Origin: Erythrobacteraceae bacterium
Lineage (GTDB): Bacteria > Pseudomonadota > Alphaproteobacteria > Sphingomonadales > Sphingomonadaceae
Length of the DNA: 41,347 nucleotides
Assembly: GCA_947479055.1 (NCBI GenBank)
Contig: CANJYE010000026.1
Span: forward strand, 1 to 41,347
Reading direction: 5' to 3'
Part shown: one piece after another, positions 8,407-18,485 of the stretch
Position numbering within the stretch: the stretch's first letter is position 1
Layout: each line of letters opens with the position of its first letter
Notes under the pieces: generated by a model
Seen by the model: only the letters and a program-made list of their open reading frames with translations
Databases searched by the model: none
Told to the model about the DNA's origin: nothing
Made by a program: the position numbers and the translations under genes

Positions 8407-9507
8407 GTGAACCCTGCCCTGCCCCTTGACGACGAACGCCCCAGCGATTTCCACGCGCGCTTTTCCCGTCAGGCGAAGCCGCTGGCCACGCGCGGGCGCG
8501 CCAAGCATCGCGGCAGGCGGCTGGTGGCGCTGGCGGTGGCGGTCGCGGTCCCGGCCTTTGCCGCCCCGCGCGACTGGCAGGGGATGGATAATCCGGCCAC
8601 GACCAGCGCCGCAGCCAGTGGCCGGCCGATGGGCTTTGAACGCCCGGGCGACAGCTTTCCCGGTTCCGCCTTCTATTACCTGGCCGACACCCCCGCGATG
8701 GGCGCGGTCGATGGCGGCGATCTGGCCCCCGGCGCACATTGGGACAATGACGACAGGGTCGGACCCGCCGCCCAGCCGCTGATCGCCCACGGCACCGCGC
8801 TCGACACCGCCCGTGCGCTGCAATGCATGACCCAGGCGATCTATTACGAAGCCGCCAGCGAATCCGACGCCGGCCAGCGCGCGGTGGCGCAGGTGGTGAT
8901 GAACCGGGTCGCCCACCCGGCCTATCCCGACACGGTCTGCGGCGTGGTCTACCAGGGCTCGGCCCGCGCCACCGGCTGCCAGTTCAGCTTCACCTGCGAC
9001 GGATCGCTCGCCCGCAAGCCTTCCAGCTTCGCCTGGGACCGCGCCCGGCGGATCGCGCAGGAAGCGCTCGATGGCGCGGTCTATGCCCCGGTTGGCCTCG
9101 CCACCCATTATCACACCATCGCGGTCAACCCCTACTGGGCCGCCAGCCTCGAATGGGTCGGCACGATCGGCGCGCACCGGTTCTATCGCTGGAAAGGCGC
9201 GGCCGGCCAGTCCGCCGCCTTCCGCGCGGCCTATCGCGGTGGCGAGCCGCTGGCCGCACGCCTTGCCCCCACCGCCACCGACAGCCCCGACACGCTCGAT
9301 CCGGACGCGCTGGCCCGCGCCTATGAGCAGGGGCTGGCCGAGGCCCGGGCTGCCTCGAAGCCCGGCGCGAATCCCGCGCCCGCCTATTCCGCCGAAATTT
9401 CCGCACGCGGCGGCGAGAGCCTCTATGCGGGCGAGAACCTGCCTGGCAGCGGCTCTGTCCGCCCCGAATTTGCCAACAGCGGCAGGTGGATAGCTCAGCC
9501 GAACTAA
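8407..9507 (+). CDS. Cell wall hydrolase, SleB/CwlJ type
   Basis: This 366-residue protein has a hydrophobic export or anchor segment at about 37-53 (after an Arg/Lys-rich cytoplasmic stretch) and a SleB/CwlJ-type hydrolase domain (Pfam Hydrolase_2) at about 135-260. The domain begins ALQCMTQAIYYEAASESDAG, with likely catalytic Glu148, and contains AVAQVVMNRV, then CGVVYQGS, GCQFSFTCDG and the ATHYHTIAVNPYWA region. Relatives are peptidoglycan hydrolases (lytic transglycosylase-like) that in alphaproteobacteria act in envelope remodelling, not spore germination. A roughly 100-residue Ala/Pro-rich tail follows. The GTG start is preceded at 5 nt by GAAAGG. It is divergent from the btu operon and stands alone. 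Cysteines flanking the catalytic region may form disulfides in the periplasm. Confidence 0.85.
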   Translation: MNPALPLDDERPSDFHARFSRQAKPLATRGRAKHRGRRLVALAVAVAVPAFAAPRDWQGMDNPATTSAAASGRPMGFERPGDSFPGSAFYYLADTPAMGAVDGGDLAPGAHWDNDDRVGPAAQPLIAHGTALDTARALQCMTQAIYYEAASESDAGQRAVAQVVMNRVAHPAYPDTVCGVVYQGSARATGCQFSFTCDGSLARKPSSFAWDRARRIAQEALDGAVYAPVGLATHYHTIAVNPYWAASLEWVGTIGAHRFYRWKGAAGQSAAFRAAYRGGEPLAARLAPTATDSPDTLDPDALARAYEQGLAEARAASKPGANPAPAYSAEISARGGESLYAGENLPGSGSVRPEFANSGRWIAQPN

Positions 9508-9641
9508 GCGCCGGAAATCTCCGCGCGGGCGCGCCCTGACGCTGGCTAATCTTTCGTCAACCATACCGGCGAACGAAGGCTTAGCGCCCTTCGTCTAGGG
9601 CCGGAATCACAGTTTTCCGATCGAGAGGCCAGCCCGAGCGC

Positions 9642-9959
9642 ATGAGCATCCATTTCGCCTTCGCCCGCAAGAATTCCACCTCTCCGATTGCCCGGGCGCT
9701 GGTCCGTGGCCCCCTGCGCCAGCCCGCCAACGACAACCCCGCAACCGCACTGGCCAGTGCCGAACAGACCATCGCACTCAAGGCCGCGCTGCGTCATTTT
9801 GCCCGCTACGGGCTGGGTGCCGCGGCCGAAGCGCGCAAGCAGGCCGAGGCGGCCTTTTTTGCCGGCGACCGAGAGGGCTACGCCCGCTGGCTCGGCATCT
9901 GCCGCACGCTCGACCGCCGTATCGCCGGCCATCTCGCCCGGCAGGTCGAGCGGGACTGA
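9642..9959 (+). CDS. Small Ala/Arg-rich protein of unknown function
   Basis: This 105-residue protein is not recognised. It has a basic N-terminus (SIHFAFARKNSTSPIARALVRG), a PANDNP turn, and a helical C-terminal half rich in Ala, Arg and Glu (HFARYGLGAAAEARKQAEAA then RWLGICRTLDRRIAGHLARQ; about residues 52-101). There is no signal peptide or membrane segment. The PANDN element near the N-terminus of small basic helical proteins is something I associate with short conserved alphaproteobacterial proteins, but I cannot name a family. Codon use looks like that of the neighbours, which supports a real gene. The upstream ribosome site is weak (GAG about 6 nt before the ATG). It lies in the same direction between the hydrolase and the GGDEF-EAL gene. 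Confidence 0.6.
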   Translation: MSIHFAFARKNSTSPIARALVRGPLRQPANDNPATALASAEQTIALKAALRHFARYGLGAAAEARKQAEAAFFAGDREGYARWLGICRTLDRRIAGHLARQVERD

Positions 9960-10072
9960 GGTCGACTTCCCTCGCACCAGCGTGGATGTTCTGATTTTCC
10001 GCTATTCCTTTGGGCCTGCCCCGGGGACCCGTCACCACTCGTGTTTAACGGGAAAGTTACCTCTCCCGGCTA

Positions 10073-12049
10073 TTGCGCGTTATCTGTAACAGGAGCGGGT
10101 CGATCCGTCTTAAGCTGGCAAAATTCGGGTTCTTGGCGGGCGGCGACGCAGTCAGTGACCGGGTGCGCCGGTCGCTGGTGGAAACGCTTTACACCCAGCC
10201 GCTCAGCATGGCGCTCGGCGCGCTGTGCGGGATCACCGCCGCCGGCACTTCGGCCTGGGTCAGCGGTGACCGGCATCTCTGGATCGGTGCTGCCCTCCTC
10301 GCCCTGATCGCCGCGATCCGGATCAGCATGGCCGTGTGGCTGGCCAAGCACCAGGATCCGGGCAAGGCCCGGCGCGACGAACTGCTCTACGAGGCCGGTG
10401 CGTTCAGCTATTCGATCACGCTCGGCATGATCGCGGGGATGACCTTCCTGCTGCATGTTCCCTCGCCGTTGCAGACGCTGATGGCGGTCAACGCGGTGGG
10501 CTATGGCGCAGGGATCTGTGCCCGCAATGCCGGGCGGCCGGCCATCGCCATCGGCCAGCTGTTCCTGTCCAACCTGCCGGTGATCGTCGCGCTGATCCTG
10601 GTTGGCACATTGCCGTTTTATGCCCTCACGCTGACGATCGTCCTCTTGTTGCCGGCAATGACCTCGATTTGCCTCAAACTGTTCGCGCTGCTGCGGCGCT
10701 CGGTCGAAGCGGCCGAGACCAGCGCGGACCTTGCGGAAAAGATGAAGAAATTCGCCCGCACCGACGTGGTCACCAACCTCGCCAATCGCGCCGGGCTCAA
10801 CCACGATCTGGCTGCAATGCAAGCCGCGCTTCCGCCCGATCGCAAGCTGGCACTGTGCTGGATCGACCTCGATCGTTTCAAGGAAGTCAACGATATCCTC
10901 GGCCATCAGGTCGGCGACCGGGTGCTGGCGGAAGTGGCCGCAAGGCTCGCCGCCCAGGCCCCACCCGGCGCTACAGTGGCTCGCTTCGGAGGCGACGAGT
11001 TCATCATCGCCGCCGAAGTCCACGGGCGGGCCGAAAGCGAGGACCTCGCCCGGATCCTGCTGGAAGACGTCACCCGCCCGATCCGCGTGGAGGGAGAGAG
11101 ATTAACCATCGGCGCCTCGATGGGCATCGGCCTGATGCCCGACGATGGCGCCGATCTCGACACTCTCATGCAAAGCGCGGACCTCGCGCTTTATCATGCC
11201 AAGAGCAACGGGCGGAACCAGCTGCGCTTCTTCGACCCCGCGATGACCCGTGACCTCGTTCGCCGCAAGGAGATCGAGGCCGAACTGCGTCTGGCGATCC
11301 AGCGAGACGAGCTATCGATCTTCTTCCAGCCAATCGTCGATCTCGACACCGGCCGGATTCGCACATTCGAAGCGCTGGTCCGCTGGTTCCACCCGATCAA
11401 GGGTGAGTTGCGGCCCGACGAGTTCATCCCGGTGGCGGAGGAAACCGGAGTGATCATTACCCTCGGCAACTGGATTACCGCGCAGGCCACCCGCATCGCC
11501 GCCACCTGGCCCGAGGAAGTGACGATCGCGGTCAACCTCTCGCCGTTGCAGATCAAGGCCCCCGGCGCGGCGCTGGGCATCCTCAACGCGCTGAAGGATG
11601 CCAAGCTCGATCCCCGCAGACTCGAGCTTGAAGTGACCGAGAGCCTGTTCCTCGACGAGAACGAGAACACCGCCCGCTTCATCGACGAACTCGCTTCCTA
11701 TGGCGTGCGCTTTGCGCTTGACGATTTCGGCACCGGCTATTCCTCGCTCGGCTACATCAACAAGTTCCCGTTCAAGAAGATCAAGGTCGACCGCAGCTTC
11801 GTCTCGGGCGCCAATGTCGGCAAGAAAAGCGATGCGATCATCCGCGCCGTGGCCGAGATGGGTACTACACTGGAAATGGACATCGTCGCCGAAGGGCTGG
11901 AGACGATCGAACAGGTCCGCGCCGTCCGCGCCGCCGGGTGCACGCTGGGCCAGGGCTATTATTTCAGCCGCGCCGTACCCGATTACCTGGCCGCCATGCT
12001 GCTTGCGCAGGAACGCGACGAGGATGCACCGGGCAAGCTGGTCTGCTGA
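10073..12049 (+). CDS. Membrane-bound GGDEF-EAL cyclic-di-GMP protein
   Basis: This protein of up to 658 residues combines an N-terminal membrane region of about five or six helices (residues about 40-205), a GGDEF domain with intact GGDEF at 306-310, and an EAL domain with intact EAL at 433-435. The EAL catalytic set looks complete: NLSPLQ, ELEVTES, DDFGTGYSS, KIKVDRSF, AEGLET and LGQGYYFS. Both synthesis and hydrolysis of c-di-GMP are possible. The RxxD inhibitory site normally found five residues before GGDEF is absent (the sequence there is APPGATVAR). The start is uncertain: 10073 is TTG with no ribosome site, an in-frame TTG lies at 10133, and an AGGAG at 10091-10095 has no good start codon behind it. 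The membrane part probably senses a signal or localises the enzyme. Confidence 0.9.
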   Translation: MRVICNRSGSIRLKLAKFGFLAGGDAVSDRVRRSLVETLYTQPLSMALGALCGITAAGTSAWVSGDRHLWIGAALLALIAAIRISMAVWLAKHQDPGKARRDELLYEAGAFSYSITLGMIAGMTFLLHVPSPLQTLMAVNAVGYGAGICARNAGRPAIAIGQLFLSNLPVIVALILVGTLPFYALTLTIVLLLPAMTSICLKLFALLRRSVEAAETSADLAEKMKKFARTDVVTNLANRAGLNHDLAAMQAALPPDRKLALCWIDLDRFKEVNDILGHQVGDRVLAEVAARLAAQAPPGATVARFGGDEFIIAAEVHGRAESEDLARILLEDVTRPIRVEGERLTIGASMGIGLMPDDGADLDTLMQSADLALYHAKSNGRNQLRFFDPAMTRDLVRRKEIEAELRLAIQRDELSIFFQPIVDLDTGRIRTFEALVRWFHPIKGELRPDEFIPVAEETGVIITLGNWITAQATRIAATWPEEVTIAVNLSPLQIKAPGAALGILNALKDAKLDPRRLELEVTESLFLDENENTARFIDELASYGVRFALDDFGTGYSSLGYINKFPFKKIKVDRSFVSGANVGKKSDAIIRAVAEMGTTLEMDIVAEGLETIEQVRAVRAAGCTLGQGYYFSRAVPDYLAAMLLAQERDEDAPGKLVC

Positions 12050-13226
<1,177 letters not shown>

Positions 13227-13278
13227 GCGCAGGCGCTAATCCGACCAACCAGTTTCCTCCGACTTCCAGGAGTCACGA

Positions 13279-14169
13279 ATGTCCATTCTCATCAACAAGA
13301 ACACCAAGGTCATCACCCAGGGGATGACCGGCGCGACCGGCACGTTCCATACGGAACAGGCGCTGGCCTATGGCACGCAGATGGTCGGCGGCGTCACCCC
13401 CGGCAAGGGCGGCACCACCCATATCGGCCTGCCCAATTTCGACACCGTGGCCGAAGCCAAGGCCGCCACCGGCGCGACCGCCACCTGCATCTACGTTCCG
13501 CCGCCGTTCGCTGCGGATTCGATCCTCGAAGCGATCGATGCCGGGATGGAACTGATCGTGACCATCACCGAAGGCATCCCGGTGCTCGACATGGTCCGCG
13601 TCAAGCGCGCCCTTTCGGGCAGCAAGTCGCGCCTGATCGGCCCGAACTGCCCCGGCGTGCTGACCCCGAACGAATGCAAGATCGGCATCATGCCCGGCTC
13701 GATCTTCAAGAAGGGCTCGGTCGGCGTGGTTTCGCGTTCCGGCACGCTGACCTATGAAGCGGTGTTCCAGACCACCCAGATCGGCCTTGGCCAGACCACT
13801 GCGGTCGGGATCGGCGGCGATCCCGTCAACGGCACCAACTTCATCGACGTGCTCGAACTGTTCATGGCCGATGACGAGACCACCTCGATCATCATGATCG
13901 GCGAAATCGGCGGCAACGCGGAAGAGCAGGCCGCCCAGTTCATCAAGGACGAGGCGAAGCGTGGCCGCAGGAAACCGATGGCCGGTTTCATCGCGGGCCG
14001 CACCGCGCCTCCGGGCCGCCGCATGGGCCATGCCGGGGCGATCGTCTCGGGTGGCCAGGGCGGCGCGGAAGACAAGATCGCGGCGATGGAAGATGCGGGC
14101 ATCCGTGTCTCGCCCTCGCCCAGCGAATTGGGCACGACTCTGGCGGGGCTCCTCAAGGAACTCGCCTGA
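13279..14169 (+). CDS. sucD: Succinyl-CoA ligase (ADP-forming) alpha subunit
   Basis: This 296-residue protein is the CoA-binding and phosphohistidine-bearing subunit of succinyl-CoA synthetase. It shows the CoA-binding N-terminal domain ([17 protein letters not shown] at about 9-25, with GGVTPGKGG), the [11 protein letters not shown] block, [13 protein letters not shown], and the phosphorylated His251 in [10 protein letters not shown] good AGGAG lies 7 nt before the ATG. The usual partner sucC, normally immediately upstream, is absent: mdh ends only 52 nt before. The beta subunit must be encoded elsewhere. It is followed after 125 nt by sucA. Confidence 0.97.
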   Translation: MSILINKNTKVITQGMTGATGTFHTEQALAYGTQMVGGVTPGKGGTTHIGLPNFDTVAEAKAATGATATCIYVPPPFAADSILEAIDAGMELIVTITEGIPVLDMVRVKRALSGSKSRLIGPNCPGVLTPNECKIGIMPGSIFKKGSVGVVSRSGTLTYEAVFQTTQIGLGQTTAVGIGGDPVNGTNFIDVLELFMADDETTSIIMIGEIGGNAEEQAAQFIKDEAKRGRRKPMAGFIAGRTAPPGRRMGHAGAIVSGGQGGAEDKIAAMEDAGIRVSPSPSELGTTLAGLLKELA

Positions 14170-14258
14170 GTCCTCGCTTAAGCGACTGGAAAGCATATTT
14201 GGGGCAGTGCCTCGTTCCATCACCGGAACAACCACTCCCCCGAATCATTCCTTGGGTT

Positions 14259-14278
14259 CGTCGGAATTGATTCCGGCG
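14259..14278 (+). other. Hairpin just upstream of sucA
   Basis: CGTCGGAA (14259-14266) pairs with TTCCGGCG (14271-14278) with one G-U pair across loop TTGA. It ends 4 nt before the AAAGG ribosome site of sucA. It has no U-run, so it is more likely an mRNA stability or translation element than a terminator. Confidence 0.5.
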
Positions 14279-14294
14279 CTGAAAGGTGATTCCT

Positions 14295-17129
14295 ATGGGC
14301 AGTGAGAGCCACGAATTCCTTGCCGACGGCACCGACGGCGATGTGACCGGCAACCAGTCCGGTCCGCAAGCCGGGCCAAGCTGGCAGCGCGCCAGCTGGC
14401 CGCAGGTCGGCGGCGTGTTCGAGGATGACCTGACCCAGGCGATGGATCCCACCGCCATGCAGGTGGCGATCAGGCAGGCGGCAGCGAAAGCCGGCGCAGC
14501 AATGAGCCCGGCGGCGGTGGAGCAGGCAGCCTCGGATTCGATCCGGGCGATGATGCTGATCCGCACCTATCGCGTGCGCGGCCACCTTGCCGCCGATCTC
14601 GATCCGCTCGGCCTGCACAAGCGCGAGCTTCCGGCCGACATGACGCCGGAATATCACGGATTCACCGGCGATGCGCTCGATCGCAAGGTGTTCATGGGCG
14701 GCACGCTGGGCCTGCAATGGGCCAGCGTGCGCGAGCTGGTCGACATCCTGCGCGACAATTATTGCGGCAAGGTCGGCCTTGAATACATGCACATCGCCGA
14801 TGTCGATGAACGCCGCTTTCTCCAGGACCGGATGGAAGGCGCCGGCACGCACATCGAATTCACCGAAAACGGCAAGAAGGCGATCCTCGCCGCCGTGATC
14901 CGGGGCGAACAATACGAAAGCTTCCTCGGCAAGAAATACGTCGGCACCAAGCGGTTCGGGCTCGATGGCGGCGAAAGCATGATCCCGGCGCTCGAAGCGG
15001 TGATTAAATATGGCGGGCAGTATGGCGTGCGCGAGATCGTCTACGGCATGGCCCACCGCGGCCGGCTGAACATTCTCGCCAATGTCATGGCCAAGCCCTA
15101 TCGCGTGATCTTTCACGAGTTTTCGGGCGGCTCGGCCAACCCGGAAGACGTCGGCGGCTCGGGCGATGTGAAGTACCACCTCGGCACCAGCACCGACCGC
15201 GAGTTCGACGGGATCAAGGTCCATATGTCGCTCGTCCCCAACCCCAGCCATCTCGAAGCGGTCGATCCGGTGGTGCTGGGCAAGGTCCGCGCCCAGCAGG
15301 CGATCCGCGACGATCTGGCCAAGCACGAACAAGTGCTGCCAGTGCTGATCCATGGCGACGCGGCCTTTGCCGGCCAGGGCATCGTTTGGGAATGCCTCGG
15401 CTTTTCCGGCATCCGTGGCTACAACACCGGCGGCTGTCTGCATTTCATCATCAACAACCAGATCGGTTTCACCACCAGCCCGCAATTCTCGCGCGGCTCG
15501 CCCTATCCCTCGGATGTGGCCAAGGGCATCCAGGCCCCGATCCTTCACGTCAATGGCGACGATCCCGAAGCGGTGACCTTCTGCTGCAAACTGGCGATCG
15601 ACTATCGCCAGCGGTTCAAACGCGACATCGTGATCGACATGTGGTGCTATCGCCGCTTCGGCCACAACGAAGGCGACGAGCCCAGCTTCACCCAGCCGCT
15701 GATGTATGACCAGATTCGCCAGCATCCGCCCGTCAGCAAGGTCTATGCTGATCGGCTGGTCCGCGAAGGGGTGATCGACAAGAACTGGGCGGGCGAGACG
15801 GCGATGCATTTCATCGCCACGCTCGATCAGGAATTCGAGGCGGCGAGAAGCTATACCCCCAACGAGGCCGACTGGTTCGGCGGGCGGTGGAGCGGGCTGC
15901 ACAAGCCGGTCGATCCGGAAACCGCGCGCCGCAATATCGAGACGGGAATTGAGCCCAAACTGTTCGAAAGCCTCGGCCGGACGCTGACCAGCGTGCCGGA
16001 AGGCCACGCCATCCACAAGACGCTGGGCCGCGTGCTCGATGCCAAGCGGGCGATGTTCGACAGCAGCGAAGGCTTCGACTGGGCCACCGCGGAAGCGCTC
16101 GCCTTCGGCAGCCTCGTCACCGAAGGCTTTGACGTGCGGCTGTCCGGCCAGGATTCCGGGCGCGGCACTTTCAGTCAGCGCCACGCCGTGTGGATCGACC
16201 AGACCAACGAGCGCAAATACATCCCGCTCGCCAACCTGCCCCACGGCCATTTCGAGGTCTATGACAGCCCCTTGAGCGAATATGGCGTGCTCGGCTTCGA
16301 ATATGGTTATGCCAGCGCCGACCCCAAGTCGCTGGTCTTGTGGGAAGCGCAATTCGGCGATTTCGCCAATGGCGCGCAGATCATGATCGACCAGTTCATC
16401 GCGGCCGGCGAATCCAAGTGGTTGCGGGCCAATGGCCTCGTCATGTTGTTGCCGCATGGCTACGAGGGCCAGGGCCCGGAACACAGCTCTGCCCGGCTCG
16501 AGCGCTTCCTCCAGCTGTGCGCGGAGGACAATATCCAGGTCTGCAACATCACTTCGCCGGCCAATTACTTCCACGTGCTGCGCCGCCAGATGCTGCGTCC
16601 GTTCCGCAAGCCGCTGATCATCATGACCCCCAAGTCGCTGCTGCGCCACCCGATGGCCAAGTCCGAAGCGCGCCAGTTCCTGGGCGAAAGCCATTTCATG
16701 CGGATCCTCAGCGACACCGCCACCATCCCGGACAAGAACATCAAGCGATTGGTGCTGTGTTCGGGCAAGGTCGCCTACGACCTGATCGAAGCGCGTGACA
16801 AGGCGGGCCTGAAGGACACTTCGATCGTCCGGCTCGAACAGCTCTACCCCTTCCCGGGCGAGCCGCTGGAGCTGCGCCTCGCGCGGATGACCAATCTCGA
16901 AGACGTGGTCTGGTGCCAGGACGAGCCGCGCAACAACGGCGCGTGGTTCTTCGTAGAAAGCCAGATCGAACAGGCGCTTATCGGTTCGGGCCGCAAGGTT
17001 ACCCGTCCGCGCTATGCCGGGCGCGATGCCGCAGCATCGCCAGCCACCGGCCTCGCCAAGCGCCACGCCGAACAGCAAAAGGCCCTGGTGGCCGATGCTC
17101 TCGGTCTCGACAATCCCACGAAACCCTGA
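14295..17129 (+). CDS. sucA: 2-oxoglutarate dehydrogenase E1 component
   Basis: This 944-residue thiamine-diphosphate-dependent decarboxylase (E1o) of the 2-oxoglutarate dehydrogenase complex converts 2-oxoglutarate to the succinyl group passed to the lipoyl domain of SucB. Landmarks include IRTYRVRGHLAADLDPLG near residues 77-95, FMGGTLGLQWA, IVYGMAHRGRLN, the ThDP/Mg region GDAAFAGQG with NNQIGFTT, RRFGHNEGDEPSFTQP, and a C-terminal transketolase-like half with SGQDSGRGTFSQRHAV, LPHGYEGQGPEHSSAR and a final EEP-type QDEPRNNGAW. Length is close to the family norm of about 930. I prefer the ATG at 14295 to the GTG at 14286 because AAAGGTG then sits at correct spacing. sucB follows after 20 nt. 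Confidence 0.96.
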   Translation: MGSESHEFLADGTDGDVTGNQSGPQAGPSWQRASWPQVGGVFEDDLTQAMDPTAMQVAIRQAAAKAGAAMSPAAVEQAASDSIRAMMLIRTYRVRGHLAADLDPLGLHKRELPADMTPEYHGFTGDALDRKVFMGGTLGLQWASVRELVDILRDNYCGKVGLEYMHIADVDERRFLQDRMEGAGTHIEFTENGKKAILAAVIRGEQYESFLGKKYVGTKRFGLDGGESMIPALEAVIKYGGQYGVREIVYGMAHRGRLNILANVMAKPYRVIFHEFSGGSANPEDVGGSGDVKYHLGTSTDREFDGIKVHMSLVPNPSHLEAVDPVVLGKVRAQQAIRDDLAKHEQVLPVLIHGDAAFAGQGIVWECLGFSGIRGYNTGGCLHFIINNQIGFTTSPQFSRGSPYPSDVAKGIQAPILHVNGDDPEAVTFCCKLAIDYRQRFKRDIVIDMWCYRRFGHNEGDEPSFTQPLMYDQIRQHPPVSKVYADRLVREGVIDKNWAGETAMHFIATLDQEFEAARSYTPNEADWFGGRWSGLHKPVDPETARRNIETGIEPKLFESLGRTLTSVPEGHAIHKTLGRVLDAKRAMFDSSEGFDWATAEALAFGSLVTEGFDVRLSGQDSGRGTFSQRHAVWIDQTNERKYIPLANLPHGHFEVYDSPLSEYGVLGFEYGYASADPKSLVLWEAQFGDFANGAQIMIDQFIAAGESKWLRANGLVMLLPHGYEGQGPEHSSARLERFLQLCAEDNIQVCNITSPANYFHVLRRQMLRPFRKPLIIMTPKSLLRHPMAKSEARQFLGESHFMRILSDTATIPDKNIKRLVLCSGKVAYDLIEARDKAGLKDTSIVRLEQLYPFPGEPLELRLARMTNLEDVVWCQDEPRNNGAWFFVESQIEQALIGSGRKVTRPRYAGRDAAASPATGLAKRHAEQQKALVADALGLDNPTKP

Positions 17130-17149
17130 TTTTTCAAGGGAACTGACCC

Positions 17150-18373
17150 ATGTCGCATGAAGTGAAAGTCCCCACACTGGGTGAATCGGTCACCGAAGCC
17201 ACCATCGGTGAATGGCTGAAACAGCCGGGCGATCCGGTGGCCGCCGATGAACCGATCGCCAGCCTCGAAACCGACAAGGTCGCGGTGGAAGTGCCCGCGC
17301 CGGTCGCCGGGGTGATGGGCGATTTCAAGGCGCAGGTCGGCGATACGGTCAATGTCGGCGCGGTGATCGCGACGATCGAGGATGGCACCGGCTCGAAGCC
17401 CGCTCCCGCCGCCGCCAAGGCCGAACCGGCTCCTGCCGCTGCTGCTGTCGTCGCTGCCGAGGCATCCGATCCCACCACGCTTTCGCCCGCCGTGCGCCGC
17501 GCGGTGCTGGAACACGGGATCGATCCATCCACCGTCAAGGGCACCGGCAAGGACGGCCGCCTGACCAAGGAAGACGTCCTCGCCGCCGCCGAAGCGAAGA
17601 AATCCGCACCCGCCGCCCCGGCCCCTGCCGCTGCGTCCGCGCCGGTCGCGGTTCCGGTAGTCAGCCTTGGCGGCCGCAAGGAAGAACGGGTCAGGATGAC
17701 CCGGCTGCGCCAGACCATCGCCAAGCGGCTGAAAAGCGCGCAGGAAACCGCCGCGCTGCTGACCACTTTCAACGATGTCGACATGTCCGCCGTGATCGCC
17801 GCGCGCGACCAGTACAAGGATCTGTTCGAAAAGAAGCACGGCGTCCGGCTCGGCTTCATGGGCTTTTTCGCCAAGGCCGCCTGCCTCGCGCTGAAGGACA
17901 TTCCTTCCGTCAACGCCCGGATCGAGGGCGACGAGATCGTCTATCACGATTACGTCGATATTTCGGTCGCGGTCAGCGCTCCCAATGGCCTGGTCGTGCC
18001 GGTGGTGCGCGATTGCGACAGGCTGTCCTTCGCCGGGATCGAGAAAGCGATCGGCGATTATGGCCGCCGCGCCCGCGAAGGCCAGTTGACCATGGAAGAC
18101 ATGGCCGGCGGCACTTTCACCATTTCCAATGGCGGCGTGTTCGGCAGCCTGATGTCCACCCCGATCATCAACCCGCCGCAGAGCGCAGTGCTGGGCCTCC
18201 ACCGGATTGATGACCGGCCGGTGGTGCGCAACGGTGAAATCGTGATCCGCCCGATGATGTATATCGCGCTGAGCTATGACCACCGCCTGATCGACGGGCG
18301 CGAGGCAGTGACCGCGCTCAAGATCATCAAGGAAGCGATCGAGGACCCGACCCGGCTGCTGATCGATCTGTGA
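17150..18373 (+). CDS. sucB: Dihydrolipoamide succinyltransferase (E2o)
   Basis: This 407-residue E2 core subunit of the 2-oxoglutarate dehydrogenase complex transfers the succinyl group from lipoamide to CoA. The order is a lipoyl domain (1-75, lipoyl-lysine Lys43 in ETDKV), an Ala/Pro-rich linker, a peripheral-subunit-binding domain (about 108-145, [19 protein letters not shown]), a second Ala/Pro linker, and the catalytic domain with His378 in SYDHRLIDG. The [16 protein letters not shown] segment near residue 330 is typical of E2o. AAGGGA precedes the ATG. The gene is 20 nt after sucA; lpd follows after 112 nt containing a palindromic repeat. Confidence 0.97.
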   Translation: MSHEVKVPTLGESVTEATIGEWLKQPGDPVAADEPIASLETDKVAVEVPAPVAGVMGDFKAQVGDTVNVGAVIATIEDGTGSKPAPAAAKAEPAPAAAAVVAAEASDPTTLSPAVRRAVLEHGIDPSTVKGTGKDGRLTKEDVLAAAEAKKSAPAAPAPAAASAPVAVPVVSLGGRKEERVRMTRLRQTIAKRLKSAQETAALLTTFNDVDMSAVIAARDQYKDLFEKKHGVRLGFMGFFAKAACLALKDIPSVNARIEGDEIVYHDYVDISVAVSAPNGLVVPVVRDCDRLSFAGIEKAIGDYGRRAREGQLTMEDMAGGTFTISNGGVFGSLMSTPIINPPQSAVLGLHRIDDRPVVRNGEIVIRPMMYIALSYDHRLIDGREAVTALKIIKEAIEDPTRLLIDL

Positions 18374-18393
18374 GCTTTGTCGTTGCGCGGCAT

Positions 18394-18465
18394 CCTTCGA
18401 CAGGCTCAGGATGAGCGGATGTTGCGCAAGAACCAATTTCCGCTCGGGCTGAGCCTGTCGAAGCC
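18394..18465. repeat. REP-like palindrome between sucB and lpd
   Basis: CTTCGACAGGCTCAG (18396-18410) is the exact inverse of CTGAGCCTGTCGAAG (18451-18465). Inside, GAGCGGA (18414-18420) and TCCGCTC (18441-18447) also pair. The whole forms a long interrupted hairpin in the sucB-lpd gap. Palindromes with this core are abundant dispersed repeats in sphingomonad genomes, from what I know of the group. There is no U-run on the plus strand, so a plain terminator is unlikely. Confidence 0.8.
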
Positions 18466-18485
18466 CACGCGCGACGGAGGCCTCC

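Noticed and set aside
8407-9507. A spore germination role for the SleB-like hydrolase.
   Set aside because: The rest of the window is clearly from a non-sporulating alphaproteobacterium; the domain is widely used for peptidoglycan turnover.
14220-17177. A 985-codon open frame on the minus strand opposite sucA.
   Set aside because: It mirrors sucA, which is certain by homology. GC-rich codon use gives long antisense frames; the translation shows no recognisable domain and no ribosome site.
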